A stretch of DNA of 52,952 bases, from NCBI RefSeq assembly GCF_029871245.1, contig NZ_SSON01000046.1, positions 1-52,952 on the forward strand, read 5' to 3'. The notes beneath the pieces were generated by a model, which saw only the letters and a program-made list of their open reading frames with translations, searched no databases and had not been told where the DNA came from. Of this stretch, positions 9,869 to 17,693 are shown in pieces; within the stretch, counting starts at the first letter, position 1, and each line of letters starts with the position of its first letter. Source of the stretch: Pseudomonas sp. BN102. GTDB taxonomy: Bacteria; Pseudomonadota; Gammaproteobacteria; Pseudomonadales; Pseudomonadaceae. The translations under genes were made by a program, and so were the position numbers.

Positions 9869-10894
9869 TCAGTTTCCCCGCTCGTACCGCTCCAGGGTTT
9901 CACTGGCGATCTGCCGGCCCAGCTGGATCAGCTCCGGCGCCTTGTAGAACTCGAAGAAGCGGCACACGCGCTTGGGCACGTTGATCAGGATGTCCGGCGG
10001 GTAGCCGGCGATCTTGTATTGGGCCAGGGACGTCTGCATCACCTCGAAGCTCTGGTTGACCAGGTCCAGCAGCGAGGCCGGGCCGACACTGGCGATCACT
10101 TGCGAGCCGCTGGCGGACCTGGGCGCGCCTTCGGCCTGCGGGGCGGCGGCCGGTTGCTGCATCTGTGGTGCGGCGTTCTCCAGCCAGGGGTTGCCGCCAG
10201 GCAGGCTCTCGGGGTCGAGCAGGCCGTGCGGCTCGTCATCGCCGCGCTTCCAGAAGGGCAGCCGCGAGCTGAGGGAAGCCATCAGCAGGTCGACACGGCT
10301 CTTGATCGCGGGCGGCCGCTCGATCACCGGCAACTGATAATCGCGTTGGGTAGTGGCATTGAGGTTGACGGCGATGATCAGGTCGCAGTGGCTGGAGACC
10401 ACCGGGATGATCGGCAGCGGGTTCAGCAGGCCGCCGTCCACCAGCATACGGGTGCCCTGGACCACTGGAGTGAAGAGGCTGGGAATGGCCGCCGAGGCGC
10501 GCATGGCCTGGTGCAGGCAGCCTTCCTGGAACCAGATTTCCTGCTGGTTGGTCAGGTCGGTGGCAACGGCGGTATAGGGGATGCGCAGGTCCTCGATGTT
10601 CACCTCGCCGACTATGTCGCGGATGCGCCCGAAGACCTTCTCGCCGCGGATGGCACCGAGCCGGAAGCTGACGTCCAGGAGGCGCAGCACGTCGAGATAG
10701 TCCAGGCTTTCGGTCCATTCGCGATAGTGGCGCAGCTTGCCGGCGGCGTAGATGCCACCCACCACAGCGCCCATGGAGCAGCCGGCGATACAGGCGATGT
10801 CATAGCCGCGAGCCTCGATCTCTTCGATCACGCCGATGTGCGCGTAGCCCCGCGCACCTCCCGAACCCAGCACCAGTGCAACGCGTTTGCTCAT
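9869..10894 (-). CDS. Patatin-like phospholipase (RssA/NTE-type)
   Basis: A predicted serine acyl hydrolase acting on phospholipids or related esters. The patatin signature is complete: oxyanion loop GSGGARG (residues 10-16), nucleophile elbow GCSMG with Ser40, and the catalytic Asp153 in VDGGLLNPLP. The core is about 290 residues, followed by a C-terminal extension with a Pro/Ala/Gln-rich stretch; total 341. The start at 10894 is supported by GGGGGA seven bases upstream and by the conserved MSKRVALVLGSGG beginning; an open extension of 19 codons is discounted. No signal peptide is evident, so a cytoplasmic or membrane-associated enzyme is likely. Confidence 0.9.
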   Translation of the reverse strand: MSKRVALVLGSGGARGYAHIGVIEEIEARGYDIACIAGCSMGAVVGGIYAAGKLRHYREWTESLDYLDVLRLLDVSFRLGAIRGEKVFGRIRDIVGEVNIEDLRIPYTAVATDLTNQQEIWFQEGCLHQAMRASAAIPSLFTPVVQGTRMLVDGGLLNPLPIIPVVSSHCDLIIAVNLNATTQRDYQLPVIERPPAIKSRVDLLMASLSSRLPFWKRGDDEPHGLLDPESLPGGNPWLENAAPQMQQPAAAPQAEGAPRSASGSQVIASVGPASLLDLVNQSFEVMQTSLAQYKIAGYPPDILINVPKRVCRFFEFYKAPELIQLGRQIASETLERYERGN

Positions 10895-11081
10895 GCGATT
10901 TCCCCCGCCAACTGAGCTTCGACGATACGCCCGCCAGCGGGGTGCCGCCAAGGCGCGCCGTGCCTGCGCCAGAACCGGTCGTCGGTGGCGGTCGAACAGT
11001 CCACGGAGTTGAATCGTCCGGGTACCCGACCGTCTATCGAAACACTAGACTCTGTCGATCTTCACCACGGGAGTTTTATCG

Positions 11082-11360
11082 ATGAAAGCCTGGATCAGCC
11101 TGCCCCTGATGGCCCTGTTACTCGTCGGTTGCGCCGGCAAGACGGCCTACCGCGACAGTTGCGCCGCGGAACTGGATGCCGCCTGGAAAGAACTGGACCT
11201 GGCCAAGGTCGAAGGCTTTTCCGGCACCGTGAGCTATTCCAAGGCCCTGAGCCTGCTCACCGCCGCCAAGACCCAGCAGCAGTTCGAAAGCTTCGAAGGT
11301 TGCACCAACAAGGCCGAGAAGGCTCGTTTCTACATTCGTGAATCCCGCGCCGGGAGGTAG
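11082..11360 (+). CDS. Small predicted lipoprotein
   Basis: The 92-residue product begins with a classic type II signal peptide, MKAWISLPLMALLLVGC, with a lipobox LLVGC; Cys17 would be lipidated. The mature part is about 75 residues and predicted helical (AELDAAWKELDLAKVEGFSG..., NKAEKARFYIRESRAGR), with two further Cys residues. The residue after Cys17 is Ala, not Asp, so outer-membrane sorting is expected. I do not recognise a functional family. It is convergent with the AraC regulator, sharing a hairpin at 11378-11402. Confidence 0.8.
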   Translation: MKAWISLPLMALLLVGCAGKTAYRDSCAAELDAAWKELDLAKVEGFSGTVSYSKALSLLTAAKTQQQFESFEGCTNKAEKARFYIRESRAGR

Positions 11361-11377
11361 GCCTGCTTTGCAGCCTG

Positions 11378-11402
11378 CCCCTCGCCACGTCAGGGCGAGG
11401 GG
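11378..11402. terminator. Hairpin between convergent genes, possible terminator
   Basis: A 9-bp stem (CCCCTCGCC/GGCGAGGGG) lies after the lipoprotein stop and spans the stop codon of the convergent AraC gene. There is no clear T-run on either strand, so termination efficiency is doubtful. Confidence 0.4.
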
Positions 11403-12433
11403 TGGGCAGTCCGAGTCCTTTCCCGCCGGTAACGCCCCGGTGTCATGCCCCGCCAACGCTTGAACGCATGCAGGAAGTTGGACACCTCGCCGTACCCGAG
11501 CCGATCTGCGATCTCCTCGAGGCTCAGCCCCGTGGAGGCCAGCAGTTCTTCGGCCAGCGTCTGCCGTACCTCGTCCTGAAGCAGCCGAAAGCTGGTCCCC
11601 TCCGCCTCGAGCTTGCGCCGCAGGGTGCGTGAGGTCAGGTGCAGTTCGTCAGCCAGCCGTTCCATATCCGTCGCTTGCCCGGTCCGCGCGAGCAGGAGGT
11701 CGCGAACGCGCCCGGCAAAGCCGCCGCGCTCCCTTCGGCGTGCCAGGAGGATGCGGCATTGCTCTTCGCAATGTTGCGCTACCTGCGGGTTGGCACCCGG
11801 TAGGGGAAGGTCGAGCAGCCGGCGGGGAATGATGACGCGGTTGTCCGCGGCAGCGAATTCCGGCGTCAGGCCCAGCAGGTCCCGGTAAGGCGCCGTATCG
11901 GCCGGTGCCGCTATGCGGAAACGGGCGCCCAATAGCGGCAGCTTGGCGTTGGTCAGGTCACGCTGCACGCTCAGCGCGCCTGCCACATCGCGTTCGAGGA
12001 GGAAGCTGCGCAGGTCTTCCGGCACATCCTCATCGTCGAACACCAGGTGCGCCTCTTCCCCGACCTCTACCAGGTATATGCGGTGGAAGGCATAGGTCAG
12101 GTCCAGGTAGCGCAGGCCGAGTTGCGCGGCGCTGCGGTAGGTGGGGCTGCTGAGCAGCGCGAAGCCCCAGATGCCATAGGTGTTGAGGCGGTAGCGCTGG
12201 CCCGCCTCGAGCCCTGCGCCCGGGAGGTGGCCAAGGCCCAGGGCGATATTGCGCAGCAGCTGCAGTTCCTGGCTGGTGGCGACTTCGGCGCCGGGGTCGG
12301 CGAGCAGCCGCCAGTCGAGCCCGGTCCCGGCCAGGCACTGCTCGACGGTCAGGCCGTGGTCGAGGCCGAACTGCGTCATCAGCTGCACGCTGATGGCGCT
12401 GCGTCGCGCGGCCCAGTGGGGTGGTTGAGGCAT
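11390..12433 (-). CDS. AraC-family transcriptional regulator, VirS/OruR-like
   Basis: The 347-residue protein has an N-terminal ligand-sensing domain of the Arabinose_bd (DUF4880/PF12625) kind found in VirS, OruR and similar regulators (YRLNTYGIWGFALLSSPTYRSAAQLGLRYLDLTYAF near residue 85-120), and a C-terminal AraC HTH domain (about 240-340) with two helix-turn-helix units, ending GEVSNFLHAFKRWRGMTPGRYR, the family signature. It is divergent from the flavin monooxygenase operon across a 131-bp gap that contains a pair of direct repeats, so it probably activates that operon in response to a lipid-like or ketone substrate. The inducer is unknown. Confidence 0.9.
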   Translation of the reverse strand: MPQPPHWAARRSAISVQLMTQFGLDHGLTVEQCLAGTGLDWRLLADPGAEVATSQELQLLRNIALGLGHLPGAGLEAGQRYRLNTYGIWGFALLSSPTYRSAAQLGLRYLDLTYAFHRIYLVEVGEEAHLVFDDEDVPEDLRSFLLERDVAGALSVQRDLTNAKLPLLGARFRIAAPADTAPYRDLLGLTPEFAAADNRVIIPRRLLDLPLPGANPQVAQHCEEQCRILLARRRERGGFAGRVRDLLLARTGQATDMERLADELHLTSRTLRRKLEAEGTSFRLLQDEVRQTLAEELLASTGLSLEEIADRLGYGEVSNFLHAFKRWRGMTPGRYRRERTRTAHPSP

Positions 12434-12443
12434 GGGTGGAAAC

Positions 12444-12472
12444 CTGTCCGAATTTCACAATTTGCTGTCCGA
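12444..12472 (+). promoter_or_regulatory. Direct-repeat operator candidate for the AraC regulator
   Basis: The octamer CTGTCCGA occurs at 12444-12451 and again at 12465-12472, 21 bp apart, i.e. two helical turns on the same face. That is the typical geometry of an AraC-family site (two HTH units per monomer, tandem monomers). It sits in the divergent region between the regulator and the monooxygenase operon, 93 bp before the monooxygenase start. Confidence 0.5.
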
Positions 12473-12564
12473 CTATGCCATAACGCGATGCGGTGCGGCG
12501 CTCTAGGATTCTCCCTACCGCGCAGTCCTTCGGGAGGGCGCGGACATATCCATGGGAGAGAACA

Positions 12565-14040
12565 ATGCGTAAGAATCCCGAGCATCCCGTGCCTTTGCAC
12601 GTGCTGATCATCGGCGCCGGCTTCGGCGGCCTGGGCCTGGCCATCCAGTTGCAGAAGGCCGGCATCGAAGACTTCCTGATCCTGGAAAAGGGCAGCGAAG
12701 TGGGCGGCACCTGGCGTGACAACAGCTACCCCGGCGCGGCCTGCGACGTGCCTTCGCACCTCTATTCCTTTTCCTTCGAACCCAAGGTTGACTGGTCACG
12801 CAAGTACGCACCGCAGGAAGAGATTTTCGCCTACCAGCGCCATTGCGCGGACAAGTACGGCCTGCGCCGGAAGATCTGCTTCGGCAGCGAGGTGATGGGC
12901 GCCGAGTTCATTGAAGCGAGCGGCCTCTGGCAGGTGAGTACGCGGAACGGCGAACGCTTCAGGGCACGTGCCCTGGTCAGCGCCTGCGGCCAGTTGAACC
13001 GCCCGGCCTGGCCGCGCATTCCGGGGCTGGACGCCTTCAAGGGCGAGCTGTTCCATTCGGCGCGCTGGAACCATGGCTTCCCGCTGGAGGGCAAGCGCGT
13101 GGCGGTGATCGGCACCGGCGCCAGCGCCATCCAGTTCGTCCCGCAGATCGCCCCGAAGGTCGCGCGGCTGCAGCTGTTCCAGCGCTCGGCGGCCTATGTG
13201 ATCCCGAAGCCCGACCGCACCTATCGGGCCTGGGAACTGGCGCTCATGCGCCGCCTGCCGGGCCTGCAGAAGCTGGACCGGATGCTCAAGTACATCCAGC
13301 ACGAGACGCGGGTGCTGGCCTTCTCGGTGTTCCCGCCGCTGATGAAGCTGATGCGGCTGAAGTTCAACCGCCACCTGGCGCGTGGCATCCCTGATGCCGC
13401 GCTACGCAAGCGCCTGCAGCCGGACTACCCGCTGGGTTGCAAGCGCATCCTGATATCCAACGACTTCTACCCGGCCCTGGCGCGGCCCAACGTGGAGGTG
13501 ATCGACGGCGGAATACGCGAGGTGACGGATGACGCCCTGGTCACCACCGACGGCCAGCGCCATGAGGTGGACGCCATCATCCTCGGCACCGGTTTCGCCG
13601 CCACTGACTTCCTCGCCCCCATGAGCATTCGCGGGCTGGCCGGACGCGACCTGAACCAGGCCTGGCGGGAAGGCGCGGAGGCCTACCTCGGCATCAGCGT
13701 CAGTGGCTTTCCCAACCTGTTCATCCTCTACGGACCGAACACCAACCTGGGCCACAACTCGATCATCTATATGCTGGAGAGCCAGTTCCCCTATGTGCTG
13801 GACGGCATCAAGGCGCTGGGCGAGCCGGGGCTGCGCTACCTCGACCTGAAGCCCGCCGTGCAGCGCTCCTACAACCAGCACCTGCAGCGACAGGTGCGCC
13901 ACTCCATCTGGGAGCAGGGCTGCAACAGCTGGTACAAGACCGCGGATGGAAAAAACACCAACAACTGGCCCGGTTTCACCTTCACTTACCGCCAACTGAC
14001 TCGCCGACTGGAGCTGGACCACTATGAATGCGCCCGTTGA
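12565..14040 (+). CDS. Flavin-containing monooxygenase, Baeyer-Villiger type (MymA-like)
   Basis: The 491-residue protein has an FAD-binding Rossmann motif GAGFGG (residues 17-22), the second (NADPH) motif VIGTGASAIQ near 180-190, and the Baeyer-Villiger fingerprint FxGxxxHxxxW at 158-168 (FKGELFHSARW), followed by N rather than the usual P/D. It should insert oxygen next to a carbonyl or oxidise a related soft nucleophile using NADPH and O2. I start at 12565 because GGGAGAG precedes it and the conserved N-terminus begins there. The next gene overlaps its 3' end by 17 bp, so oxidation, ester hydrolysis and alcohol oxidation are probably consecutive. Substrate unknown. Confidence 0.92.
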   Translation: MRKNPEHPVPLHVLIIGAGFGGLGLAIQLQKAGIEDFLILEKGSEVGGTWRDNSYPGAACDVPSHLYSFSFEPKVDWSRKYAPQEEIFAYQRHCADKYGLRRKICFGSEVMGAEFIEASGLWQVSTRNGERFRARALVSACGQLNRPAWPRIPGLDAFKGELFHSARWNHGFPLEGKRVAVIGTGASAIQFVPQIAPKVARLQLFQRSAAYVIPKPDRTYRAWELALMRRLPGLQKLDRMLKYIQHETRVLAFSVFPPLMKLMRLKFNRHLARGIPDAALRKRLQPDYPLGCKRILISNDFYPALARPNVEVIDGGIREVTDDALVTTDGQRHEVDAIILGTGFAATDFLAPMSIRGLAGRDLNQAWREGAEAYLGISVSGFPNLFILYGPNTNLGHNSIIYMLESQFPYVLDGIKALGEPGLRYLDLKPAVQRSYNQHLQRQVRHSIWEQGCNSWYKTADGKNTNNWPGFTFTYRQLTRRLELDHYECAR

Positions 14041-14968
14041 GTTCACTGCCCCGGAGCCGGGCCAGGCGTTGCTACGCACGACCCTGCGCGGCGCCTTGCG
14101 CCTGCTGTTCCGTGGCCTGATGCGGCCGCCCGTGCCAGTCGCCATGCAGCGCCTGGTGCTGCGCGCACTGACCGCCAGCACCCTGGCGCCGGGTGGCCTG
14201 GTGCGCCAGCCGGCGCGGCTGGCTGGGCGACCCTGCGAGTGGTACCGACCCCAGGGCGGTAGCCATGTGGTGCTGCTCTACCTGCATGGCGGCGCTTTCA
14301 TTACCGGCTCGCCGGCCACCCACCGCGCCATTACCGCGACTCTTGCCAAGCGCGCCGGGGTGGCGGTGTGCGCGCTGGATTACCGGTTGGCGCCGGAGCA
14401 CCCCTTTCCCACCGCGCGGGACGATGCCCTGGCCGCTTACCGCGAGCTGCTGGCGGCGGGTTTCCCGGCGTCGAGGATCGTCATCGGCGGAGATTCGGCG
14501 GGCGGCAACCTGAGCCTGATCACCGCCCTGGAGATCAAGCGCCAGGGCCTGCCGCAACCGGCGGGACTGCTGTGCTTCTCGCCGGTGACCGACCTCAGCG
14601 GCACGCGCCAGCACAGGCCGGCGGCGGGCGACCCGTTGATCCATCCGGCCTGGGTGGAGCAGGCGATGGACCTGTATTGCCCGCCCGGCATGGATCGCCG
14701 CGATCCGGCACTGTCGCCGCTGTTCGCCGACCTTTCCGCCCTGGCGCCGATGCTGGTGCAGGTGGCCGAGGACGAGGTGCTGCGCGACGACAGCCTGCAC
14801 CTGGCCGAGCGGGTGCGCGCGGCCGGCGGCTGGGTGCGGCTGGAGCGCTACCCGGGCCTCTGGCATGTGTTCCAGGCCCACGCCGGGCTGTTGCGCACGG
14901 CGGACCAGGCCCTGGCCAGCGCGGCGGACTTCATCTGCAAGCGTGTGGACGAGGGGGAGGAGGCCTGA
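14024..14968 (+). CDS. Alpha/beta hydrolase, HSL family (LipR-like esterase)
   Basis: A hormone-sensitive-lipase-family esterase of 314 residues. The oxyanion motif HGGAF starts at His88 and the nucleophile elbow GDSAGG has Ser158; the acid is probably the Asp of AEDEVLRDD and the His that of GLWHVF near residue 285. It starts inside the monooxygenase gene (17-bp overlap) and ends one base before the dehydrogenase ATG, so it is tightly coupled to both. In context it would hydrolyse the ester or lactone formed by Baeyer-Villiger oxidation. No signal peptide is seen. Confidence 0.92.
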   Translation: MNAPVEFTAPEPGQALLRTTLRGALRLLFRGLMRPPVPVAMQRLVLRALTASTLAPGGLVRQPARLAGRPCEWYRPQGGSHVVLLYLHGGAFITGSPATHRAITATLAKRAGVAVCALDYRLAPEHPFPTARDDALAAYRELLAAGFPASRIVIGGDSAGGNLSLITALEIKRQGLPQPAGLLCFSPVTDLSGTRQHRPAAGDPLIHPAWVEQAMDLYCPPGMDRRDPALSPLFADLSALAPMLVQVAEDEVLRDDSLHLAERVRAAGGWVRLERYPGLWHVFQAHAGLLRTADQALASAADFICKRVDEGEEA

Positions 14969-14969
14969 G

Positions 14970-15731
14970 ATGGACAACATCCTGATTACCGGCGCCGCCT
15001 CTGGCATCGGCGCCGCCACCGCCCGGCTGTTCCATGAGCGCGGCTGGCAGGTGGGTCTGATCGACCTCAACCCTGAAGCGCTCGCGACCCAGGCCGCCGC
15101 CCTGGGCGGCGTCTGGCACCGTGCGCTGGACGTGACCGATCTCGCCGCCGTCGAAGCCGCCCTGGAGGACTTCTGCGGCCGCCACGCCGGCCAGTTGCGG
15201 CTGCTGTTCAATTGTGCGGGCGTACTGCGTTTCGGCCATTTCGAGGAGATCGGGATGGCCGAGCATGCGCGCATCCTGAACATCAACGTGCTGGGGCTGG
15301 TGCAGGTGACCCACGCCGCCTTTGCCTACCTCAAGGCCACCCGTGGCGCCCAGGTCATCAATATGGGGTCGGCGTCGGGCCTGTATGGCACGCCGCACAT
15401 GGCCAGCTACTCGGCCTCGAAGTTCGCCGTGCGCGGCTTCACCGAGGCCCTGGAGCTGGAATGGCACCGCCATGGCATCCGCGTCGGCGACCTGATGCCG
15501 CCCTTCGTGCGTACGCCCATGGTTAGCAGCCAATGCTTCGAACCGCCGGTGCTGCGCCGCCTCGGGGTGAATCTGGACGCTGAGGACATAGCCCGGGCCG
15601 CCTGGCAGCAGGCGCAGGGCGCGGCAGTGCACCGGCCGGTGAGCTGGCTGTTCCGGCTGATGTACTGGTCGGGGCAGGTTTCGCCGGCATGGATGAACCG
15701 GGGAATCATGAAGGTTCTCAGTGGGGTTTAG
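14970..15731 (+). CDS. Short-chain dehydrogenase/reductase
   Basis: A 253-residue classical SDR: cofactor motif TGAASGIG (residues 7-14), Asp after beta2 (LIDLN), which favours NAD(H) over NADP(H), NCAG, and the catalytic YxxxK with Tyr147/Lys151 preceded by a Ser in MGSASG. It is the third gene of the monooxygenase operon, starting one base after the hydrolase stop, with GGGGGAGGAGG just upstream. It would oxidise an alcohol released by the esterase, or supply the ketone to the monooxygenase. The ATG at 14970 is chosen on the family N-terminus; upstream codons are hydrolase. Confidence 0.92.
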   Translation: MDNILITGAASGIGAATARLFHERGWQVGLIDLNPEALATQAAALGGVWHRALDVTDLAAVEAALEDFCGRHAGQLRLLFNCAGVLRFGHFEEIGMAEHARILNINVLGLVQVTHAAFAYLKATRGAQVINMGSASGLYGTPHMASYSASKFAVRGFTEALELEWHRHGIRVGDLMPPFVRTPMVSSQCFEPPVLRRLGVNLDAEDIARAAWQQAQGAAVHRPVSWLFRLMYWSGQVSPAWMNRGIMKVLSGV

Positions 15732-15759
15732 GCCTCTCCCGGAGGGAGGGGGAGCTTGA

Positions 15760-15824
15760 TGTAGGAGCGAGCTTGCTCGCGAAACGTCGTGCTCGGTCTG
15801 TTCGCGAGCGAGCTCGCTCCTACA
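15760..15824. repeat. REPIN, family 2 (TGTAGGAGCGAGC...CTCGCGAA type)
   Basis: Two inverted arms of about 24 bp (one internal mismatch) with a 17-bp spacer form a palindrome of a type common in Pseudomonas intergenic regions. It differs from the GAATTC-containing family 1. It lies just after the SDR stop, preceded by a small CTCTCCCGGAGGGAG hairpin at 15734-15750. Confidence 0.8.
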
Positions 15825-15914
15825 AGAGTGGGCGTTACTACGTGACACAACCTGACATTGCAGTCAGCTCCTCGTCAGGCGTGGCTGCAGCCGTCACCCA
15901 GCAAGGATGCTCGC

Positions 15915-16163
15915 ATGACCCGGCTCTTCGCCTATGCCTGTCTCGCGCTGTCCTTGCTACGGGTCGGCGGCAATATCGCCGTCGGCAAGCTGGTGCTGTC
16001 CAACGCCCTGGCGTTTTTGTCGAGCAAAAGGCCAATTTCCTGGCGGATCAGGCATGAACGCCGCCTGTCGCAACTTTTGCGTCAATTTGTCCAACCGGTC
16101 GGCAGACCTGCCGCTCTGGCGCTACCCTGCAAAATGAAAGCTGCAGGATCACTCGACGAGTGA
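15915..16163 (+). pseudogene. Possible remnant of an EamA/DMT transporter 5' end
   Basis: An 82-codon frame starts MTRLFAYACLALSLLRVGGNIAVGKLVLS. This resembles the first membrane helix of EamA (DMT) exporters, where a G-G/A-N-x-x-x-G-K/R pattern is common. After about residue 33 the similarity stops and the sequence becomes Arg-rich without further membrane helices. A full EamA protein has about 290 residues. It is either a truncated transporter or a chance frame; upstream bases AGGATG are a weak ribosome-binding site. Confidence 0.3.
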
Positions 16164-16278
16164 ATCAGTGGCCGGGTCCGCGCGGGGCCCGGTCAGAGTC
16201 TGGCGCTGTGTGTCTTCAGGGCTGGCTCGGGGGCGGCACTGCATGGTGTCGCGAAGCCGGACCCCCCGGCTTCTCGGA

Positions 16279-16308
16279 AAGCGGAACGAAGCGGAACAAG
16301 CGGAAAAA
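16279..16308. repeat. Three tandem 10-bp AAGCGGAAC-like units
   Basis: Three near-identical units (AAGCGGAACG, AAGCGGAACA, then AAGCGGAAAAA with a one-base overlap) stand about 30 bp before the RraB-domain gene. The helical-turn period would fit a protein-binding site; slippage is the alternative explanation. Confidence 0.5.
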
Positions 16309-16337
16309 CTCATCCATCGCTAAGAGGAGGTCGTTTC

Positions 16338-16679
16338 ATGAGCACAGCCTTCCACGATGATGTCAGCAGCAATCTCCTGCGCCGCATGAAAGAGGGCGGG
16401 TTCGATTTTGCCCGTGTCCATCCGATTGAGTTCTACGCCATTTTCCCCGATGAGGACCGGGCGCGAATGGCAGCGAAAAACTTCCGTGGCGAGTCCTTGA
16501 ATGCCCAGGTATCGGTTCGCGCCGATGGGGCCTGGCACCTGCAGGTGAGCAAGGTCATGTATGCCACTCATTCTGGAATCGGTGATTTCGAGCACGACCT
16601 GGAGGCCCTGGTGGTTCCCCTGGGGGGCGTGCTCGACGGTTGGGGCGTGACTCAGGAAGTCGCCGTCACGCGGCCTTGA
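16338..16679 (+). CDS. RraB-domain protein (ribonuclease E inhibitor family)
   Basis: The 113-residue product resembles the RraB/DUF1260 family: a compact alpha/beta protein with segments IEFYAIFPDEDRARMAAKNF, DGAWHLQVSKVMYATHSGIGDFEHDL and the C-terminal GG-x-LDGWGV, comparable to the DGWGT of E. coli RraB. The acidic tail of the E. coli protein is missing. RraB binds RNase E and changes the set of RNAs it degrades; whether this divergent member does so is inference. AGAGGAGG gives a strong ribosome-binding site. Upstream lie 10-bp tandem repeats, downstream a GC-rich hairpin. Confidence 0.7.
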   Translation: MSTAFHDDVSSNLLRRMKEGGFDFARVHPIEFYAIFPDEDRARMAAKNFRGESLNAQVSVRADGAWHLQVSKVMYATHSGIGDFEHDLEALVVPLGGVLDGWGVTQEVAVTRP

Positions 16680-16685
16680 AGCAAC

Positions 16686-16720
16686 CCCGGTTCGTGGCGG
16701 CCGGCCCGCCGCGAACCGGG
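16686..16720. terminator. GC-rich hairpin after RraB-domain gene
   Basis: The outer arms CCCGGTTCG and CGAACCGGG pair, with an inner GGCGG/CCGCC stem, starting six bases after the stop codon. It lacks a T-run, so factor-independent termination is uncertain. Confidence 0.45.
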
Positions 16721-16850
16721 CATTCCGGACAAATTCCCGGCTGGTTTCCCTTTCCCCCTCTGGCTCGCAGAGCCCCAGCAGAAACATAGGCTTCCTTTAC
16801 TCGACCTCGGCATGGCCTTTGCCTCAGACTCCGCCAACGGAGGGGAACCC

Positions 16851-17558
16851 ATGACCGACATCCTGATATTGACTCACGCGGATTTCTGCCCGCCCGGCTA
16901 CCTCGCTGCCGTGCTGGATCGCGAGCAGCGCGACTTCACCGTGTTGCGCGCCGACCAGGGCGAACTGGAGGGCTATGACCTGGACCGGCCCAAGGCCGTG
17001 GCCATCATGGGCGGGCCCATGAGCGTCAACGACCCGTTACCCTGGATCGGGGCGGAAATCGGCGCATTGCGGCACTTTATCGCGCGCGATGTGCCCATGA
17101 TCGGCCATTGCCTGGGCGGTCAGCTGCTGGCCCGCGCCCTGGGCGCCTCGGTGCACCGCATGCCCTATACCGAGATCGGCTGGCAACCGCTGGAAAAACG
17201 CGCCCAGGCCAGCGACAACCCCTGGTTGGAGCACCTGCCGAGCGAGTTCTCCATCTATCAGTGGCACAGCGACACCTTCGACCTGCCCGATGGCGCCCAG
17301 TGGCTGATGGACAGCCCCTGGTGCCCCAACCAGGGCTTCTCCTGGGGCGACCGGCAGCTGGCCCTGCAGGGCCACCCGGAGATGACCGAGGATCTGGTGC
17401 GCCTCTGGCTGACCGACTGGGCCCACCTGCTGGATGAAACCCAGCCCAGCCAGCAGGCCAGGGCACGAATGCTCGACGACCTGCCTGCCAAGGTGGCGGC
17501 GCTGAACCAGGTGGCGGAGGGTTTCTATCGGCGTTGGCTGGACCTGGCTTTCGGCTGA
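16851..17558 (+). CDS. Class I glutamine amidotransferase-like protein
   Basis: A stand-alone GATase1 domain of 235 residues with nucleophile Cys87 in GHCLGGQ and the His175/Glu177 pair in QGHPEMT, so the catalytic triad is complete. Such proteins (GuaA-like amidotransferase-fold, YfeJ-like) often act on gamma-glutamyl compounds or have unknown substrates; no synthase partner is adjacent. The start at 16851 follows GGAGGGG; a 13-codon extension is discounted. A second, only distantly similar, GATase lies at 36583-37302. Confidence 0.88.
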   Translation: MTDILILTHADFCPPGYLAAVLDREQRDFTVLRADQGELEGYDLDRPKAVAIMGGPMSVNDPLPWIGAEIGALRHFIARDVPMIGHCLGGQLLARALGASVHRMPYTEIGWQPLEKRAQASDNPWLEHLPSEFSIYQWHSDTFDLPDGAQWLMDSPWCPNQGFSWGDRQLALQGHPEMTEDLVRLWLTDWAHLLDETQPSQQARARMLDDLPAKVAALNQVAEGFYRRWLDLAFG

Positions 17559-17567
17559 TGCTTTTCC

Positions 17568-17666
17568 TGTGGGGGCGAATTCATTCGCTAACCGGACCGA
17601 AGGTTCGGCCATAGAGGTTGCAAGGGGGCTGCTACGCAGCCCTTAGCGAATGAATTCGCCCCCACA
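17568..17666. repeat. REPIN, family 1, copy B
   Basis: Perfect 21-bp inverted arms at 17568-17588 and 17646-17666, identical in sequence to copy A. Its interior matches the reverse complement of copy A near the left arm (TAACCGGACCGAAGGTTCGGCC), so it was inserted in the opposite orientation. It separates the amidotransferase from the convergent patD gene and could act as a bidirectional transcript end. Confidence 0.85.
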
Positions 17667-17693
17667 AGGATGCCCCGGGCGCGCGCCTGGCCT

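Noticed and set aside
12493-12564. Longer start for the flavin monooxygenase (24 extra codons)
   Set aside because: The extension lies in the divergent promoter and lacks the Rossmann-fold N-terminus; GGGAGAG precedes 12565.
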